A stretch of DNA of 64,000 nt from NCBI GenBank assembly GCA_963575745.1, contig CAUYUJ010015948.1, positions 1,019,181 to 1,083,180 on the forward strand, given 5' to 3'. A program made the position numbers and the translations under genes. The notes under the pieces were generated by a model. It saw only the letters and a program-made list of their open reading frames with translations, made no database searches and was not told the DNA's origin. Shown one piece after another: positions 52,020 through 62,335 of the stretch. This DNA is from Prorocentrum cordatum. Taxonomy: Eukaryota; Sar; Dinophyceae; Prorocentrales; Prorocentraceae. The number at the start of each line of letters is the position of its first letter. Position 1 is the stretch's first letter.

Positions 52020-53625
52020 CTCAGGCAGAACGGGCCAGACCATCTCGCGCGCAACATCTTCGAGCCTCGCATTGCGAGGATGGCTCAATCGAAACGGGCC
52101 GGACCACCTCGCGAGCGACATCTTGGAGCTCAGTATTGGAAGGATGTCTCAAACGAAACGGGCCGGACAACCTCTCGCACACGTTCTGACAAGTCCACGT
52201 CACACTCGCTTCCCGTTAGGTCCTCTCCTGCAACTCCCTTCCTTCTCCCTCCTCCTCCTCCTCCTCCTCCTCCTCCCCCTCCCCTGCCTGCTCCCTCATC
52301 CACATCATCCTCCTCTTTCCCTTCCATCTCCTTCTCCTTCTCCTCCTCCTCCTCCTCCTCCTCCTCCTCCTCCACCTCCTCTTCATCCCGAACGGCATTC
52401 GGAGCCCAGAGTTGCGAGGATGTCTCCAGCGTAACGGGCTGGACCACCTCGCGCGCGGCATCTCGGACCCCAGAATTGCGACGATGTCTCGGGCGAAACG
52501 TGCTGCGAGGAAGTCTCAGGCGAAACGGGCCGGACCACCTCGAGCGCGGCGTCTCAGAGCTCCGAGTTGCGGGGGCCTCCTGGGGCCTCCTGGGGCCTCC
52601 TGGGGACCTCCTGGGGCTTCCTCCTGGGCCTCCTGTGGCCTCCTGAACTCCACCTGGGGCTTCCTGAAGCCTCTTGGGGCTCCCAGGGGGGGATATCTAA
52701 CATGTGGCCGTTTGGGCCCCTCAAAATGAAGGGGGGGGCACAAGAGCAGGAAACATCAACGAATCGACACCAGACGTGGATTAACTTGACACGTTCTGAT
52801 AGGGGGCCTCCTGGGAGCCTCCTGGGAATCTCCTGGGGCCCCCGTGGGCCTGTCCTGGGCGTCCTGCGGCCTTCTGGAGCTCTCTGGCGCTTCCTGGGGC
52901 TCCCAGGGAGGATATGTAACATGTGGTCTTCTGGGCCCCCAGGCTGGACCACCTCTTGCGCGGCATCTGGGAGCTCAGAGTTGCGAGAATGTCTTGTGCG
53001 AAACAAGCCGGACCACCTTGCGCACGGCATCTCAGAGCTCAGAGTTGCGAAGATGTCTCAGGTGAGACGGGCCGGACCACTTCGCGCAGGGCATCTCAGA
53101 GCTCAGAATTGCGAGGATGTCTCAGGCGAAACGGGCCGGACCACGTCGCGCGCGGCATCTCCGAGGTCAGAGTTGCGAGGATGTCTCAGGCGAAATGGGC
53201 TGGACCACCTCTTGCGCGGCAGCTCAGAGCTCAGAGCTTCGAGGATGTCTCAGGCGAAATGGGCCAAACCACCTCGCGCGCGGCATCTCAGAGCTCAGAA
53301 TTTGGAGGACGTCTCAGACGAAACGCGCCAGACCACCTCTCGCGCGGCATCAATGCAAAAGTCCGAGGATGTCTCAAGTGAAACGGGCCGGACCACCTCT
53401 TGGGCGGCAGCTCGGGGCTCAGAGTTTGGAGGATGTCTCAAGCGAAACGGGCCGGACCACCTCTCGCGCGGCATCAGGGAGCGCAGAGTTGCGAGGATGT
53501 CTCAGGCAAAATGGGCCGGACCACCTCGCGCACGGCATATCAGGGCTCAGAGTTTGGAGGATGTCTCAGGCGAAACGGACCGGACCACCTCTTGCGCGGC
53601 ATCTCGGAGCCCACAAGGGGGATTC
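52020..53625. repeat. 64-bp satellite interrupted by CCT and CTCCTGGGGC blocks
   Basis: The unit is GAGGATGTCTCAGGCGAAAC, GGGCCGGACCACCTCGCGCG, CGGCATCTCAGAGCTCAGAG, TTGC. In the clean part units start near 53,049, 53,113, 53,177 and 53,241, a fixed 64-base step. Blocks at 52,020-52,200, 52,395-52,565 and 52,940-53,625 are separated by a CCT tract (52,235-52,385) and a 10-bp CTCCTGGGGC repeat (52,565-52,930). That second interruption itself contains two copies of GGATAT-TAACATGTGG. Because 64 is not a multiple of three, an ORF cycles through three peptides every 192 bases. ORFs of 321 and 367 codons result. Confidence 0.9.
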
Positions 53626-53749
53626 TCGACGAAGAAGAAAGCATACGCAAAAAATACTCCAAAATGGTAAAACAAATACTCAACAAAATAGTCCCCGAAC
53701 TATTGTTTTACTATTTTTGGATATTCCTCCTGTAGAGGGACGGGCCCAA

Positions 53750-55380
53750 CTTGACCCTGGATTTCTGCCGTGGCGCCGTCTGAATCTGTTCCCGTTCCAC
53801 CACTGCCAGGAGTTCAGAGGCCAGGCGCCCTTGTGTTTCCTCCACTCCCGCTTGACCTTCCCATCACGCTCTCTGCCTGGCCCAGTGGCGCAGCAGTGTT
53901 GGCAGGCGCAGGGCATTCGACTGTGCAACTCTCGTCTCTCCTGGCTCCTATCGTCTTCGGAGATGCATCTTCAGCTTGCTCGTTCAAGGCCACCGGCATC
54001 GACTCCGAAGGCTGCGCGGCCAAAGCCTCGCAAGCAGAGAATTCGCCTGCTGTACTTCGTCGTAACTGTTGGAGCCGTTTGACTTCTGACTCTGGGAAGG
54101 CTAGCGCTGCCCGCGCGGATCTCAGCTTTGTTACAGGAGACGCTCCCTGGCCTGCCTCTATGGGATGCCCCCTTTTGCCTTCGCCGGCTAGCCTCCGCTC
54201 TCCTCGAGTGGCTGTTCCAGGCGTCGCGCTGTGAATACTATTTCGGCAAGCAGTTCCGACAGGAGACATGCTCGCTCTGACGATCAGCTTCGCCAACACG
54301 TTGGTTCTCGGCTTCTCTTTGCTCCTGTCCCGATGGGCCGTCCCCCAGTCGCGCTCCTGCTACCCTCGCTGTATGAGCGGAGTCGATACTCATGCCCTTG
54401 AAGCTGGTACAGCTTATGTGGAGCAAGATCAGCTCGACGTGCAGGCTGTGTTGTCTATTAGCTATGCCTGTGCACCGCCCCGTCGTTCTCTCGAGGAACG
54501 ACGCAAGGTCTCTTCCGCGCTAGATGCAGGAAATCTCGTCTGGAGAGAACGCCGCTCATCAGGACCTGAAGAACGCAGACCTCAACGCTTACCTCCAGGC
54601 CAGATGGCCCGGTCTTTCTTGCGTGGACGCAGTGCAATTCGACCGTTTCGGCGCGTTGTCAGAGTACGAAAGGCCTCCTATTCCTGAGCGCGCTGCTTCC
54701 CAGGCCCCTGCTCTGCAGCCACAGCGGAACAAGGGGTAGAGTTTCAACTCTGCGCAGCCCCCCACTCGCAAAACGTGCAAGAGAAGGACTTGGCCCGTCA
54801 CGCGCATGAGCAGTGGGTGGTTCCATTGTCTCCGTTGCGAATTCATTCAAGCAGTTCCATCGTGAACATTCGGCCTGCACTTGCCTCGTACACTTCTTGC
54901 CCAACGTCTGCTCCAACATGGTCTTTTGCTGCTTTCGCAAATGTGGCTCCCTTCTTGCGGGTCGCCCCCTGTCGCGCTCCTTCCGTGCCGTCTGGCCTCT
55001 CTCTTCTTTGTCCACCCTGGGCCTTTCTCTTTCTGTGGCCCAAGGGCCATGTCGCCAGCGCAACAGTTAGTGAGTATGGAATTGACTGTGTGCTGTCTAT
55101 CAGCCCAGAGGCCCGTTCCACCTAGTCTCGCGCGCCATGTTGGCCAGCGTTCGAGCTATCCGTTCTCCCGCAAGTGTCTGGCTATCCCCACCTGTTCCTG
55201 ACTTCCGTTCTTGCATGCATTCATCAACATGTGTTCCGCTCAGGTCTTTTGCTGTTCGCTTATGGCGGGTTCGACTCCCTCGTTGCGGGTCGCCCCCAGT
55301 CGCTCTCCTTCTCTGCCGCCTGGCCTTTTTCCCAATCAGCCTGTTGTTGGGTCCTCGTTGAAGAGACGGTGCCCAGCGTC
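53750..55380. repeat. Diverged ~310-bp direct repeats
   Basis: Anchor words of the type GTCGCCC-CAGTCGC-CTCCT lie near 54,340, 54,962 and 55,289. GTCTTTTGCTG (54,919; 55,243) and TGTGTTGTCTATTAGC / TGTGCTGTCTATCAGC (54,446; 55,088) are similarly spaced. The spacing is consistent with an ancestral ~310-base unit in about five copies. ORFs of 80-160 codons on both strands have protein-like patches (CSNMVFCCFRKCGSLLAGRP), but none is assignable. Confidence 0.5.
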
Positions 55381-57171
55381 CTCCGCCTCCTCATCCCCTC
55401 CTCTCCTCACCCTCCTCCCCCCTCCCGTCACCCCCCTCCCTTTGGCACACACCTCACACGTTCGTGGCCGAAAAGCCCCTCCCAAGTCCCAAACGGCTGC
55501 GTTCACATGCCGCCACCTGTCCACTTTGGCACACCCCTCACACGTTCCGTGGCCCCATAGGGAGCTCCACCGAGGGCTCCAGTGGCTGCGCTCACATGCC
55601 GCCACCTGTCCACTTTGGCACACCCTTCACACGTTTCGCGGCTCCATAGGGCGCTCCACTGAAGGCCCCAAAGGCTGCGTTCGCATGCCGCCTCCTGTCA
55701 CCTCCTTCATTTTGGCACATCCCTCACATGTTTCGTGGCCCCATAGGGAGCTCCACCCAAGGCCCCAGTGGCTGCGTTCACATGCTGCCACCTGTCCACT
55801 TTGGCACACCCCTCACATGTTCTGTGGCTCCATATGTAGCTCCACCCAAGGCCCCAAGTGGCTGCGTTCGCATGCCGCAACTTGTCCACTTTGGCACACT
55901 CCTCACACGCTTCGTGGCGCCATATGGAGCTCCACCTAAGTCCCCAGTGGTTGTGTTCACATGCCACCTCCGGTCCGTTTTGGCACACACACACGCACTC
56001 CTCACACGTTTCGCGGCCCAATAGGGAGCCCCACCCAAGGCCCCAGTGGCTGCGCTCGCATGCCACAACCTGTCCACTTTGGCACACCCTTCACACGCTT
56101 CGTGGTTTCATAGGGAGCTCCACCCAAGTCCCCAGTGGCTGCGCTCACATGCTGCCACCTGTCCACTTTAGCGCACCGCACCACTCACTTGTTTAGTGGC
56201 AGCATGAGGGGGCTCCACCGAAGGCCCCATTGGCTGCGTTCACATGCCGCCCCTTCTCATACGCTTCGTGGCCCCATAGGGAACTCAAACCCAAAGGCCC
56301 AGTGGCTACGTTCACATGACGCCACCTGTCCACTTTGGCACACCCCTCGCACGCTTCGTGGCTCCATAGGGAGCTCTACAAGCCCCCAGTGTTTGCGTTC
56401 ACATGCCGCCACCTGTCCACTTTGGCACACCCCTCACACGTTTCGTGGCCCCATAGAGAACTCGAACCCCGAGCCATAGCCGCTACGTTCACATGCCGCC
56501 ACCTCTCCACTTTGGCACACCCTTCACACGTTTCGTGGCCCCGTGTGTAGCTTCATCCAAGGCCCCAAAGGCTGCGTTCACACGCCGCCACCTGTCCACT
56601 TTGGCACAAACCTCACACGTTCCGTGGCCACATAGGGAGCTTTATCGAGGGCTCCAGTGGCTGCGATCACATGCCGCCACCTGTTCACTTTGGCACACCC
56701 CTCACACGCTTCGTGGCTCCATAGGGAGCTCCACAAGGCCGATTGGCCGCGTTCACATGCTGCCACCTGTCCACTTTGGCACACCCCTCACACGCTTCGT
56801 GGCCCCATAGGGAGCTCGAACCCCGAGCCCCAGTCGCTACGTTCACACGCCGCCACCTCTCCACTTTGGCACACCACTCACACGCTTCGTTGCCCCATCG
56901 GGAGATCCACCGAAGGTCCCAATGGCTGCGTTCACATGCCGCCACCTGTCCACTTTGGCACACCCCTCACATGTTCTGTGGCTCCATAGGGAACTCCACC
57001 CAGGTCCCCAGTGGTTGCGTTCACATGCCGCCTCGTGTCCACCATAGCAGTCCCCTCACACGTTCCAAGGCCCTATAGGGAGCGAAAGCCCAAAAACCCT
57101 GAGGCTGCATTCACTTGTCCACCTGTCCACTATGGCACACCTCTCACATGTTTCGCGGCCTCATTAGGAGC

Positions 57172-57420
57172 GAGCAAGACGCCATGCGGTCCAGAAGACC
57201 GGGCCCACTCGTGGCGGGGCGCGTCGGTCATCAGAGAGTGCCACTCGTCCAGGTCATTAGCATCTCCGTAGCGTCTTCCAGTGACGTCTTTTTGTGGTAA
57301 TGCGTCGGGACGGTGCGCATGCACGAACGTTCGGAGATCGTCGTCCCACCGTTTATGCTGACCACCATCGTCGCCCCATAAACCGTCGTCGTCTTTTTTG
57401 CCGTCACACTGTCACTCCAT
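57172..57420 (-). mobile_element. 3'-terminal fragment of a LINE reverse transcriptase, inside the satellite
   Basis: About 250 bases not related to the satellite. Read on the minus strand, one frame gives GGQHKRWDDDLRTFVHAHRP followed by WHSLM (after about 25 residues). The R/K-x-W-D/E-D-D/T-L core followed by a Trp-containing helix is the usual C-terminal signature of LINE ORF2 proteins. The complete LINE at 59.6-62.3 kb has the equivalent MKWEDTLRRYAT and EWASH. The satellite breaks within CATAGGGAGC on one side and resumes at CCATAACGAGCTCAAACCC on the other. No poly(A) tail or clear target-site duplication was found. Confidence 0.65.
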
Positions 57421-58474
57421 AACGAGCTCAAACCCAAAACCCCAATGGCTGCGTTCACATGCCGCTACCTGTCGACTTTGGGACACCCCAGATCCGCTTC
57501 GTGGCCCCATAGGGGTATCCACCGAAGTCCCCAATGGCTGCGTTCACATGCCGCCACCTGTCCACTTGGGCACACCGTTCACAAGCTTCGTGGCTCCATA
57601 GGGAGCTCAAACCCAAAGCCCCAAATGGCTGCGTTCACATGTCGCCTCCTGGCACACCCCTCACACGTTTCGTGGCTCCATACAGAGCTCCACCCAAGTC
57701 CCCAGTGGCTGCGTTCACATGCCGCCTCCTTCCCACTTTGGCACGCCCCTGATCCGCGTCGTGGCCTCATAAGAAATTCAAACCCAAGCCCCAGTGGCTG
57801 CGTTCACGTGCCGCCACCTGTCCACTATGGCACACCCCTCACACGCTTCGTGGCCACATAAGGAGCTAAAACTCAAGTCCCCATATGGCTGCGCTCACAT
57901 GCCGCCATCTGACCCCTTCAGCACCCCTCACACGTTCCGTGGCCCCATAGGAAGCTCCACCGAGGGCTCCAGTAGCTGCGTTCACATGCCGCCTCCTGTC
58001 CACTTTGGCACACCCCTCACACGCTTCGTTGCGCCATAGGGAGCTCCACCGAAGGCCCCAAAGGCTGCGTTCACACGCCGCCACCTGTCCACTTTGGCAC
58101 ACCCCGCACACGTTTCGTGGCCCATAGGGAGCGCCACCCAAGTCCCCAGCGGCTGCGTTCCCATGCCGCCTCCTGCCCACCTTTGCACACCCCTCACACG
58201 CTTCGTGGCCCATAGGAGGTCAGACCCAAGACCCCAGTGGCTGCTGTCACATGACGCCACCTGTTCTCTTTGGCACACCCCTCACACGTTTCGTGGCCCC
58301 ATAGGGGTCGCCACCTTTCCACTTTGCCACATTCCTGATCCGTCTCGTGGCCGCATAGGGAGATCCTCAAGAGGCCTAGTGGCTGCGTTCACATGCCGCC
58401 ACCTGTCCACTTTGGCGCACCCCTCATACGTTTCGTGGCCCCATAAGAAGAAGTTTAAACCCAAGGCCCCAATG

Positions 58475-59480
58475 GCTGCGTTCACATGCCGCCACCTGCC
58501 ACACCCCTCACACGCTTCGTTGCCCCATAGGGAGCTCAAACCCAAGGCCCCAGCGTCTGCGTTCACATGCCGCCTCTTGTCCACTTTGGCACGCCCCTCA
58601 CACGCTTCGTGGCCACATAGGGAGCTCCACCGAAGGCTCCAATGGCTGCGCTCACATGCCGCCACCTGTCCACTTTAACACACCCCTCACATGTTCTGTG
58701 GCACCATAGGGAGCTCAAACCCAAGGCCCCAATGGCTGCGTTCACATGACGCCACCTGTCCACTTTGGCCCACACCTGATCCGCTATGTGGCCACATCGG
58801 GAGATCCACCGAAGGCCCCAGTGGCTACGTTCACATGCCGCCAACTGTGCACTTTGGCACGCCCCTCACATGTTTCGTGGCTCCATAAGAAGCACCAACC
58901 AATATCCCAATTGCTGCGTTCACATGCCGCCACGTGTCCACTCTGGCACACCCCTCACACGTTCCGTGGCCCCATAGAGAGTTCCACCCAAAGCCTCAGC
59001 GGCTGCGCTCACATGCCGCCACCTGTCCACTCTGGCACACCACTCACACGTTACGCGGCCTCGTAGGGAGATCCAGCCCAAGTCCCCAATCGCTGCGTTC
59101 ACATGCCGCCACCTGTCCACTTTGGCACGCCCCTGATCCGCTTCGTGGCCCCATGAGAAGTTCAAACCCAAGGCCCCATATGGCTGCGTTCACATGCCGC
59201 CACCTGCCACACCCCTCACACGCTTCGTGGCCCCATAGGGAGCTCAAACCCAAGGCCCCAGCGTCTGCGTTCACATGCCGCCTCTTGTCCACTTTGGCAC
59301 GCCCCTCACACGCTTCGTGGCCACATAGGGAGCTCCACCAGGGGCTCCAGTGGCTGCGCTCACATGCCGCCACCTGTCCACTTTGGCACACCCCTCACAT
59401 GTTCTGTGGCACCATAGGGAGCTCAAACCCAAGGCCCCAATGGCTGCGATCACATGACGCCACCTGTCCACTTTGGCACA
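58475..59480. repeat. 708-bp higher-order duplication inside the satellite
   Basis: A distinctive shortened unit (CGCCACCTGCCACACCCCTC, lacking the TCCACTTTGG block) occurs at 58,493 and 59,201. It is followed in both places by CCAAGGCCCCAGCGTCTGCG, CCGCCTCTTGTCCACTTTGG and several further units that match base for base apart from a few changes. The offset of 708 equals about eight units. Confidence 0.8.
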
Positions 59481-59624
59481 CCCCTGATCCGTTTCGTGGC
59501 CCCATAGGGAGCTCAAGCCCACTTCCCCAGCGGCTGCGTTCACATGCCGCCACCTGCCCACTTGGGCACACCCCTCACACGTTTCGTAGCCCCATAGGGA
59601 GCTCAAACCCAAGGCCCCATTGGT

Positions 59625-60908
59625 TTGGTCTTTCGTATTTCTGGGTGCACTTTTTGTTTCATTACATCGCACTTGTGTCACGCGGAACACCCAGACGAAG
59701 AGTACGATGCCAATTTACTCGATATGGAGATGGTGTTGAACAGGGCGCGGAACGCAAAACGCCTAGTGGTCGTGGGCTCCAACGCCAACGCGGTTCTGGG
59801 TAGACGGACTCTGTCAGACGATCCCGATGTCATTGGCCAGCACGGCATGGGCAGGCGCAACAACCGGGGTCATCATTTAGCCCACTGGTTACACGGTACA
59901 CGGCTGGTGCCGACAGCGTCGCTCTTCGAGGCTACGTGGGACAATTTGTGGACACATCGGTTGTACAGCACATCGGCGGTGCGGCAGATCGATTATTTGT
60001 TTGTTCCTATTGCCCATGCGGGGAAGGTTACGAAAGCTGGCATTTGTACAGATCTGGAGGGAAAATCAGACCACAGGGCTATCTACATCCATTTGTCTGT
60101 CTCGATAGATATGCCCACACAGAGCCAGAAAGTACGGGTGATGCGCGGATGGCAACCGCAATTTGACCAGAACGGGAAGCCGGAGAAGTTTCATGCATTG
60201 CTATCGGACGCTCTCGCCGGAGGGCACGACACAGTGACGGAAGTGAACGCCTTGATTGTGGACTCGGCCCGGGCCGCAGGCGACACCGTGCTGAAGCCCA
60301 AGAAAGAGCTCAGTTCGTGCATCCGAAATTTGTTCAAGGCACGGCGGGAGGCACGCGATCCAGAGAGGAGGAAATCATTATCCAAAGAGCTCTGGCGAGA
60401 ACTTCGGAAACAAAGGAGGTTACGACAATCACGGGAAATTATTGAGATTGCTGTACACGGACAAGGTTTAAAGGCTTTCCAACGAGTGCAACAACGGCAT
60501 GCCGGCATCGACAGGATTGGAACAGTTCTTGGGGCGACCGACCGGGTCACGCAGGACGAGGACATCGCCGAAGCATTTGCTCGTTTCTACGAAGACCTGT
60601 ACAGCGTGGACGGATCCGGCGACGAAGTACGTCCAGAGGAACAGCATATGCCACACCTGGTGCCGCCAGTCTCTTGCGACGAAGTATCCACCGCTCTCAA
60701 GCGTATCAAGAATGGGCGAACAGAGGCAGCAGACGGTTTAGTTACCGAGATGATGCGAACAGGACATGAAGGATTGATTTGCGCTTTGGCGGACTCGGAC
60801 CGATGGACCCGTCTGCGGATTGGAAGACAGCGCGTTTATCGGTCATTTTCAAAAAAGGTGACAGGAGAAATGTGGCAACCTACAGACCAATATCGATTAT
60901 CCAAGTGA
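59625..60908 (+). pseudogene. LINE ORF part 1: endonuclease C-terminal half and RT N-terminal region
   Basis: The open frame of 427 codons begins in satellite-adjacent sequence, so its ATG is probably not native. Residues 46-59 read RLVVVGSNANAVLG, corresponding to the GDFNA motif of AP-like endonucleases with the Asp replaced by Ser. NNRGHHLAHWL (residues 79-89), RQIDYLFVP (120-128) and GKSDHRAIYI (146-155) are the remaining endonuclease blocks with the catalytic DH kept. The preceding catalytic Glu is missing because of truncation. A Lys/Arg-rich linker follows (FKARREARDPERRKSLSKEL), then DEDIAEAFARFYEDLYS and VSTALKRIKNGRTEAADGLV, the start of the RT fingers. Past about residue 390 the frame is wrong: it should shift to the frame of the next ORF. 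Confidence 0.85.
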
Positions 60909-62335
60909 TGGCGAAGCTCTTCAGCATCGTTTTACATATGCGTCTGCAGGAGTCCATTGAGGCTTACTTCACAGAGGAGCAGTACGGCTTTCGCAGAGGC
61001 AGAGGTTGTGACGACGCTCTACACGTTCTTCGGTTGGTCGCAGAGAAGTCGGCCGAGTGGGGGGAGGAGCTCTGGGTAGCTGCGCTGGACGTTGAGAAGG
61101 CTTTCGACAGAGTCTCCCGCGACCAGCTTTTCGCAGCCCTGACCAGCGCGTGGGTGGACATCTGCTTGGTGCGCGTCTTGCGAAAACTGTACAGAAGGAT
61201 GACCGTGTACGTGAAGCTGGCCTCTGGGGTCGAAAGCAGACGGTTCGAGGTGCAGAGAGGGGTACGACAAGGAGACCCCTTATCACCGGTGCTGTTCAAC
61301 CTGGTGATGGCGAGCCTGCTCCGCGAGGTGGAGGTGGTCTGGCAGCGGCGCAAGTACGGCACCTTGGTTGGACAGTCAGTGCAGGGCATTTGTCTCACGC
61401 ACGTCGTCTTTGCCGACGACACAACGTTACTGGCCAGATCGTGGCTCTCGCTGAAGCGCATGGTGCTTATGCTCCGGGAAGCCCTGGCGAAGCGGGGGCT
61501 GAGACTACATCCAACGAAGTGCAAGGTGCAGACAAACCGCATAGGTGGCGTCGTGCGAGGAGACGTTTTCCTAGATGAAGGTTTCTCTGTCAACGTGCTG
61601 CCAGAAGGTGACAATCTGGAGGTTTTGGGGACTGCGTTATCGCTGTCTGACATCACCGGGGCGGAAATCGAGCACAGGACAGGTATCGCATGGAGGAAGT
61701 TCGGGGCGATGAAACCCCTTATCTTGAACCAAAATGTTTCTGTCTTCAAGCGGCTGAAGCTGTTCGACTGTTGTGTTGGGGGCTGCATACTCTACGGGGC
61801 TTGTTCCTGGACGCCGAGAGCTGCAGCATACAATGCGTTGAAGTCCACCCAGAACAAAATGTTGCGCCGTATATGCGGCTTCTGGCGAGCACCGGACGAG
61901 GCGTGGCACGAGTGGATCATTCGCACGACGCACAATTGCAGGGTGCTGGCCGATCGCGCTGGCATACGGGAGTGGGTGCAAGCGCAGGCGAGACAGAAGT
62001 GGCTTTGGGCAGGGCATGTGGCCAGGATGCCGGCATCGTCGTGGGCATGGCGCACGACCTTCTGGAGAGACAGTGGCTGGACAGATGCCATGCGGAATGA
62101 AAGCGCCCGGGAGAAGCGGCCATCCAGACGGCGCAGGATGAAATGGGAGGACACATTACGACGGTATGCGACGCAGGCGGGGCTGCGGCAGTGGGCCCGC
62201 GCAGCGGAGGACCGCAGTGAGTGGGCTTCGCACGCAGAGCTTTTCGAACGGTTCATCGAAGGATGACGGCACTGATGCATTTTTCAGCGTCCTGCCACAC
62301 GCGGGGCCTCTTCGGAGCCAGGACTTTTCACGTCA
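59640..62335 (+). mobile_element. 5'-truncated non-LTR retrotransposon (LINE) inserted in the 90-bp satellite
   Basis: The element carries the C-terminal half of an AP-type endonuclease and a full reverse transcriptase with a C-terminal DNA-binding-like tail, on the plus strand. It starts directly after satellite sequence (..AAGGCCCCATTGG) near 59,625 and gives way to satellite again near 62,340. 5' truncation is typical of LINE insertion. One frameshift separates the two coding parts near 60,790-60,815. Otherwise the 2.6 kb is open, so it is much younger than the minus-strand element at 10-17 kb. About 70 bases of non-coding 3' sequence follow the stop, with no poly(A). Target-site duplications are not recognisable because the flanks are themselves repeats. 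Confidence 0.9.
60779..62266 (+). CDS. LINE ORF part 2: reverse transcriptase and C-terminal domain
   Basis: A 495-codon frame opening at a TTG; the true joining point is near residue 10. It contains DWKTARLSVIFKKGDRRNVA and YRPISI (fingers), YGFRRGRGCDDAL, motif A ALDVEKAFDRVSRDQ (residues 102-116) and motif B QRGVRQGDPLSPVLFNL (159-175). Motif C is VVFADDTTLLAR (209-220), with the catalytic Asp pair intact. GLRLHPTKCKVQ and the primer-grip region come next. The C-terminal part has WAGHVARM, a motif widely seen after the thumb of LINE polymerases, then RRRMKWEDTLRRYAT and WASHAELFERF at the end. All palm catalytic residues are present and no stop interrupts the frame, so the polymerase domain could be recent. 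It relies on part 1 for the N-terminus, which is one frameshift away. Confidence 0.9.
   Translation: MRFGGLGPMDPSADWKTARLSVIFKKGDRRNVATYRPISIIQVMAKLFSIVLHMRLQESIEAYFTEEQYGFRRGRGCDDALHVLRLVAEKSAEWGEELWVAALDVEKAFDRVSRDQLFAALTSAWVDICLVRVLRKLYRRMTVYVKLASGVESRRFEVQRGVRQGDPLSPVLFNLVMASLLREVEVVWQRRKYGTLVGQSVQGICLTHVVFADDTTLLARSWLSLKRMVLMLREALAKRGLRLHPTKCKVQTNRIGGVVRGDVFLDEGFSVNVLPEGDNLEVLGTALSLSDITGAEIEHRTGIAWRKFGAMKPLILNQNVSVFKRLKLFDCCVGGCILYGACSWTPRAAAYNALKSTQNKMLRRICGFWRAPDEAWHEWIIRTTHNCRVLADRAGIREWVQAQARQKWLWAGHVARMPASSWAWRTTFWRDSGWTDAMRNESAREKRPSRRRRMKWEDTLRRYATQAGLRQWARAAEDRSEWASHAELFERFIEG

Larger units (their letters stand above)
55440..59625. repeat. 90-bp satellite array, left block (~45 units)
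   Basis: The consensus unit is TTTCGTGGCCCCATAGGGAG, CTCAAACCCAAGGCCCCAAT, GGCTGCGTTCACATGCCGCC, ACCTGTCCACTTTGGCACAC, CCCTCACACG (about 90 bases; 86-93 in practice). CTCCACC(C/G)A variants replace CTCAAACCCA in many units. As 90 is a multiple of three, each frame reads as a 30-residue repeat (for example GTPLTRFVAPIGSSTEGP). This explains the dozens of 60-200-codon ORFs. A minus-strand LINE fragment interrupts it at 57.2-57.4 kb and a plus-strand LINE at 59.6 kb. Confidence 0.95.

Noticed and set aside
50375-52072. 565-codon minus-strand ORF as a gene
   Set aside because: Composition is Ser/Pro/Arg/Gly-biased, it runs through a CCT tract, a minisatellite and into the 64-bp satellite, and has no motif.
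55255-55315. Possible tRNA T-arm (GGCGGGTTCGACTCCCTC)
   Set aside because: No acceptor, D or anticodon arms can be drawn around it, and the stem is imperfect; it is part of a ~310-bp repeat.
57172-57420. Segment as a variant satellite unit
   Set aside because: It shares no words with the 90-bp unit and its minus-strand frame carries a LINE C-terminal signature.
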